A stretch of 64,000 bases of DNA from Antedon mediterranea (taxonomy: Eukaryota; Echinodermata; Crinoidea; Comatulida; Antedonidae). The translations under genes were made by a program, and so were the position numbers. Below are positions 54,001 through 60,000 of this stretch, one piece after another (position 1 is the first letter of the stretch; the number at the start of each line of letters is the position of its first letter). Location of the stretch: NCBI RefSeq assembly GCF_964355755.1, contig NC_092675.1, positions 10,245,312 to 10,309,311 on the forward strand, given 5' to 3'. Under the pieces are notes generated by a model. The model saw only the letters and a list, made by a program, of their open reading frames with translations. It did not search any database and was not told the DNA's origin.

Positions 54001-57000
54001 CATTCTTTATGTCAATAACAAAGAGCTTGCAATTATACATGAAAGTTGATGTTAATTAATGATATGCACTTTGTAACAGTAGCCTTAAAAGTATGGACGA
54101 TGTCTGGTATAGTGAACAATAAAGTGGTTGAAAACCTATTAAGAATAATCTAACCAGGTTCCATGCTATTACAGGTTGCAGCACGTCATTATTTGCTGGT
54201 TATGGGAAGAGGTCATACTAGAAATCATTTGTAACGCATCCACTCCTTGTAAATGGAATTGATTAAGATTAAGACTTTCCACGTACAGTGTACACTAAAG
54301 TTTAATATTGCCAAATATATGGTACTCTTGAGCAGAACTGTATAATAACAGACTACTCTTTGGTGCTACCTCCATCTAGACTCAGTGACCATATACCATT
54401 AACACTAGTGATATATATTTCCCTTAAATATTAAGTATTTCACTTCACTCAATAAATATTTAAGTACCTGTATTTCTACTTCGGGAAACACTTAAAATTA
54501 AAAAAACTCGCCTATGGTGAATACAGACATCATAGAACCTAAACATACGAGCCAACTATCAGGCAGAGCTATCAGTAGGCCTATGTGGCCTAAATGAATC
54601 GGGTCGTTTGGAAGCCCCTAACCCAGTAGTCAGTTTGGAACTTGTTACATGTGTATGTAAACTAAAGAGCCAGATGAAGTTGTTACAGAAAGCATGCATA
54701 TGTGGTTGTGATTCAATCGTTTGCCGTTACCCAGATGGCTAGTAGGCATTATATATCAGTGCTTGAAGGAATACCCACCTCAGAGCGTTACCTCCTTCCA
54801 TCCCAGAAAAATTTCGAATATTGGCATGTGCCCATGCCGCCCATTACTCCCAACCCACAAACCCTCTGTGACCGTTTTTAAATGAAATTTAAGACATTCC
54901 AGTAGGCCTCCAATTTCGGTTATTTTGATACTCTAGGACTCATCCTCTCCATTCCTTGAACACCTTCCAGGAGTGACTCAAAAAGTTTAAAATCTTCCCA
55001 GTACAATTCTGGTCTTTTTGACACCACACTATAACCATCAGCTCCAGGCTATCATGAAAATTATATTTATTTCAATTATTAATACCGATAATTAACAGGT
55101 ATGTGCTCTATTTGACCTTATGACCTTGAAAATGACCTTTAAACTTGTAAGTTGAAAAATTGATGAACTTCAGCATCTACAGCAATATGTCAATAATGAT
55201 CAAATAATGGTTACATTTCTTTTAATTAGCTTATATGTTGTTGAAAACAGCTTAAACCTCTATTTTACCATATTTGACCTTATAACCTTGAAAATGACCT
55301 TTGACCTGAAATTTGAGAGCGGCATCCACCCCTATCTTTTTTGTCATCCCATAAGGGATATATTCCACATGGTTGCCTGCTATTAACAGAAAATGCCCCC
55401 CATGATGAAAAAGCTCACATTGGCCGCCCTACTATAAGCATGGCAGGCAGCCCAGGCAAAGAAATCAGACGATTACTTGGCGAAAAGGCACTAAATATAT
55501 ATATCAATATAATATTAAAATGTCTTAAATTCTTCTCTTCTTATATATAATTTCCCAGAAGTATACCAAAACAAAATTGAATGAATGTAAAAGATAATTA
55601 CTGTATTATATTAGGCGTCATCTACAAATTATTTCAGACCACAAATCAGCGTCCAGACGCGTTTTCTATTGTTTACCCAAAAACACATCTCAAAACCCTT
55701 CTGATTTGGCTGCGTCTAGACGCCAATATGCATGTTCGACTATGGCCCCGCCCCTGTATACGGCTGACTGCACATTGTTATACTGTGTACTGGTGTTAAA
55801 GCGCTACATACAAGTGAATTCATTGAGAGCGTGATATTAAATTATTATTTAGAACCGGCAGTAAGACAAACAAATCAGTACAGGTATACCCTTTTACCGC
55901 CGACAGAGTATACTGTAAAGCGCAAATTTTCGTTTCTATTTATTCGCGACCTTTTATTTTTGCGATTTTATTTTTCTTGTGCTAAAGAGTCCATTTACCA
56001 CATGCAAAAACGTTAAAGTTAACTTTTGGAACATGGAATCACTCAAACTATTGACCTACAGTACAGAAAGAAAATACTGCAACTTTACCTACGAAGTAGC
56101 TTCGTAGGCTACGTTGTTGGCTTTGTAGGTTCCATTGTTTGGCTTTGTAACCTCAATAAACAACTTTCAATGAGCTACGTTCTGAACTTCGTAGGGAGTT
56201 CGTAACCTAAATAAACAACCCTACGATGTTCTTAGTGAAGAAAGAAGGTGTGAAATGAATGTGTTAAATTTAACTGCCGGAGGACCAAGTTGTAAATATA
56301 TAATATTTTTTAATCGTAATCGTTTCCTTTGTGCGTGTTTACCTACTCAACGGCGAATATAAATATAAATTTCCCACGATGTAAACGTAGAGACACGCGA
56401 TCCAACACAGGTGACCCTCAACGAACAGGCCAATTAATAAACATATTATAGCGAACGTCCAGTCCATCCAGAACGATGCCGAGAAAAAAAGATCGTAAAC
56501 AATTCATTCTAAATATAGTATCAGAACATTTTCAGTCAGTCGCTCAAAATTTCGCTCAAAAAGACTGCCGACAGAAGACCGTAATAAATACAGACCTAGT
56601 TTTTTTGGTCACATGGCATGAAACGCGATACTCTGGTGGCTGCCGTCTGATGATGATAAAACAGTAATTAAGATCGTGTACCTGGATTTTGTGTCACATG
56701 ACATGAAACATAATACTCTCTCTCTAGCTCTAAACTGCTCACATGTTTTTTCCCCTCCAAATTCTGGTTGAGCCTTTTTCTTTACACATTTTAAAAGGCC
56801 TAGGCCCTAGGCCTATGTTAAATCTTAATATGGAATATATATTTATTTTTCATATCCTAGCCTACCCTTTGCAAAAAAACCGTATACGAACGTATACGAT
56901 TTACCATGGAGTAACATACGTTTCGTATATGTTTCGTATAGGAAGTCCACTTCGTATACGAAACGTATACGTCAATTCGGAAGTTCCTGCCCGCATAATA

Positions 57001-60000
57001 AACATATACGAACCGTATACGATCATTTATAAACAATTTCCTAATTATACGCTCCGTATATGATCCGTATACGACGACGCGTGTATACAAACTGCATCGT
57101 ATTACCAAGCGAAAAGGGACTGTCCCTCTTTTTACAAGACGACGATAGCATACGTTTACGATCGCAGGAGCATCTTGACTTCAATAATTAGTGTACAATT
57201 TAGTTTTTTTTCAGTCGGTATATGTACATTAAATTCCCTATGATGATTTAGTTCATAGTTTTCGCGAATGAAAATTTGGTGCTGTCTTTTACTAGACGTT
57301 GTTTTTCTAGCAAGCATAAAAACCCACCCAGGCTGTTCTGCCTTGTTTATCCCCTCTGCTATTTCTTTACCTTTTGTATGTTCCATTAATAATTGAATCA
57401 CACAAAATGTGCTGTTATTAATTTGAAAGTGCTTTAAATAATATTAATGTACTTGGAAATAAATAAGTAAATATTAAATTGGGCCCGCAGTATATTAAAT
57501 TTAAAACGAGTAAGTAAAATCCATAAATTACGATTTAATAAAAATGTAGAATACATGTGGCTCCCTATTATATATATGGAATGATCCAAATAAATTCGCC
57601 CAAAACGTGCCTGTGTTATGTGCCCTGCATGCATGCATCACATGGATGGATCAGATTTCATTCATTTTCAATCATCATTGTTGATTTTTTGGCTACGGGT
57701 TTTGACTCACCATAAAAAAAAAAAATAAAAAATGGGATGTAGGCCTAGTTACAGTAGGCCCAGGTAGATAGTAAATTCGATGACTTCTAGCTAGCTAGGC
57801 TATTATATAGGCATATTGTAATTGTATATATCGAATATGCAGTATATAGCTACTGCAGCAGCTCTAGTAAACTAAGAGTTAACTAGGCCTGGGGAAAATA
57901 CGCCAAGGAAAAGAGTCTGTGGTACACTCATTGTGAAAATAAGCTAGCTAGCTTTCCCCCATATATTAGATTTGGTTATATTGTATTATTTTAATAACCT
58001 ACTCTAGCTAGTAGTATATCAACAACGGTGAAATGGAAATACGATGCATTATGGATATCATCGTTGCAGAGTTAGGGGGTGCCAACAAAACATTACACAG
58101 CCAGAAATACAAAAAAGAAGCTCCGACGTTTTTATTTAGAGCATTTTACTATTTTAGGCATACAGAACTAATTGCTGTAAATTTCCTAGAGTTGTCACTG
58201 ATAAATACAATTTAACATAACCTACATATAACTTAAAAAATCCAAATGATAAATTGTACGCGAACGCAGTAAAACCAACCAGTTAAATGTTTGTTAAATA
58301 ATTATTTTACGTCTCCCTGGTAAAATGGTACCCTACGCCCCCATTTTTATGCCTCCATCATTGACAAGCCCCCTCTGTACACACGCCTGCCGGCTATTTG
58401 TTTATCATTTTAATGAATGTAGTACGTACGAGTCTAACTCCAAATAAAGATATAGAACACATTTTAAGAAGTGTTGATCTTTTTAATAAGAATCTGATAT
58501 ATACCATGAATCATGTTTTTACATAATATACAGCATAAGCATGTACAATCCAATTTAATTGTCACACAATTGAATTAACAAAGGACAAGGATTTCAAATA
58601 AACTGTTACAAATAAACAATTATTAATGAAATAGTTGGGGTATTGTTGGGTCCATGGGAAATCAACAATGTTTAGTAGACTTATTTAATTTGTTATTTAA
58701 AGTTGAGGGTAGTTATTTTTTAAACAATTATTGGAATACCATGAAAATAAAGAAAGATATGTTTTATGATTTCTTAATCTCCAAGCAGAAATAATGAAAG
58801 CAATTCAATCTGTTCGCTACCGGGAATAAATTGAGATTCGATATAATTGTATTTACTATCACCACAAATTGTGTTTTTTTTTTATTCATATATAATTCAT
58901 AATTCATACAATTTATATATATTCAAAATCCGAATGTATTCATCGTTAAATAATAATTATTATAATGACCTTATTTCTGTTTTGGGTCATGGTTTTCCTC
59001 TTCGGCATTGCCGAATTATTGTTACTCCATCTCCATTGCTACAACCATGGAGAAATCTCCATGCTACACAACACACGTCGCGGAATAATATCGCTTAACA
59101 TAACGATGTAATTTGACCACCCAAAGCTCGCACGTGGCGTGACGAATTGAGAACGACGAACCCGATGATTCACCCGATGATATGCATGATTGGCCACCAG
59201 GGAGCCGAGTCGACCACGAGTTGGAACTGTAGGCAACCGAGCGACGCTCGGTCGTCGTCGGCGGCTGCACTTACTGACCTCTGTCATATTTTATAAAGGA
59301 AAACTGCAAACAACATCGTCGATTTGTGAAAATGGCCCCTTGTTTTTTCTAGGCCTACCTAGTAGTATACCTGTTTAGCGTACTTTATTTACTTGCGAAA
59401 AACGTTGTTTGAATTTTATCGGTAGCCTAGGCTATCTAATAAATATAGAAATAAATATGATGCTCCTACTACTTATTAATAATTAATACTACTAGACTAG
59501 GCCTATCTAATGGCTGGTGCTAGCTAGAGGCCTAGCCCTAGGCCAGAGCCTACGTACGTATTTGTTGTAATGACAATTTAAATGTTTTATTTAGCTCTAT
59601 TCTACTCATTACTGCTATTATAATTTATAAAATGGCCTAGTTTGTTCGTATATGATTCGTATACGTCCCGTATACGATATTCTTATCATGAATAAACAAC
59701 GTATACGTTACGTATGCTAAACGTATACGACGCCAACTCTTTGTGGAGCAACAGAGTGGAAATAATGTAAACAGTGAAATCGTATACGATCCGTATACGT
59801 CGTATACGTTTTCAGCGTATACGGATCGTATACGGCTTTTTTGCAAAGGGTAGGCCTAGGTGTCATTGTTTTTATAATTCGCTAACCCAAGGTAGGAGCG
59901 TTAAATAATTTATAGGCCTAGTGTAGGCCGCCGAAACTAGGCTAGCCTAGACTTTCTTTCTCTCTGCATGAGCTGAGGTTCACAGGCCCGATGTCGTCTC

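Larger units (their letters stand above)
50411..55401. mobile_element. 5-kb element with 81-bp inverted termini
   Basis: 50411-50491 and 55321-55401 are reverse complements at about 74 of 81 positions; both begin GGGGGGCATTTT and end AGGGGTGGATGCC. Inside are a LINE insertion (51069-52593), an older LINE remnant (52800-53262) and a decayed FHAITGC-type gene (53560-54266) that may be the element's own. No target duplication is clear. Confidence 0.75.

Noticed and set aside
57156-57401. 81-residue minus-strand frame (includes KKLNCTLIIEVK)
   Set aside because: Looks somewhat protein-like but I could not tie it to any family, splice site or neighbour.
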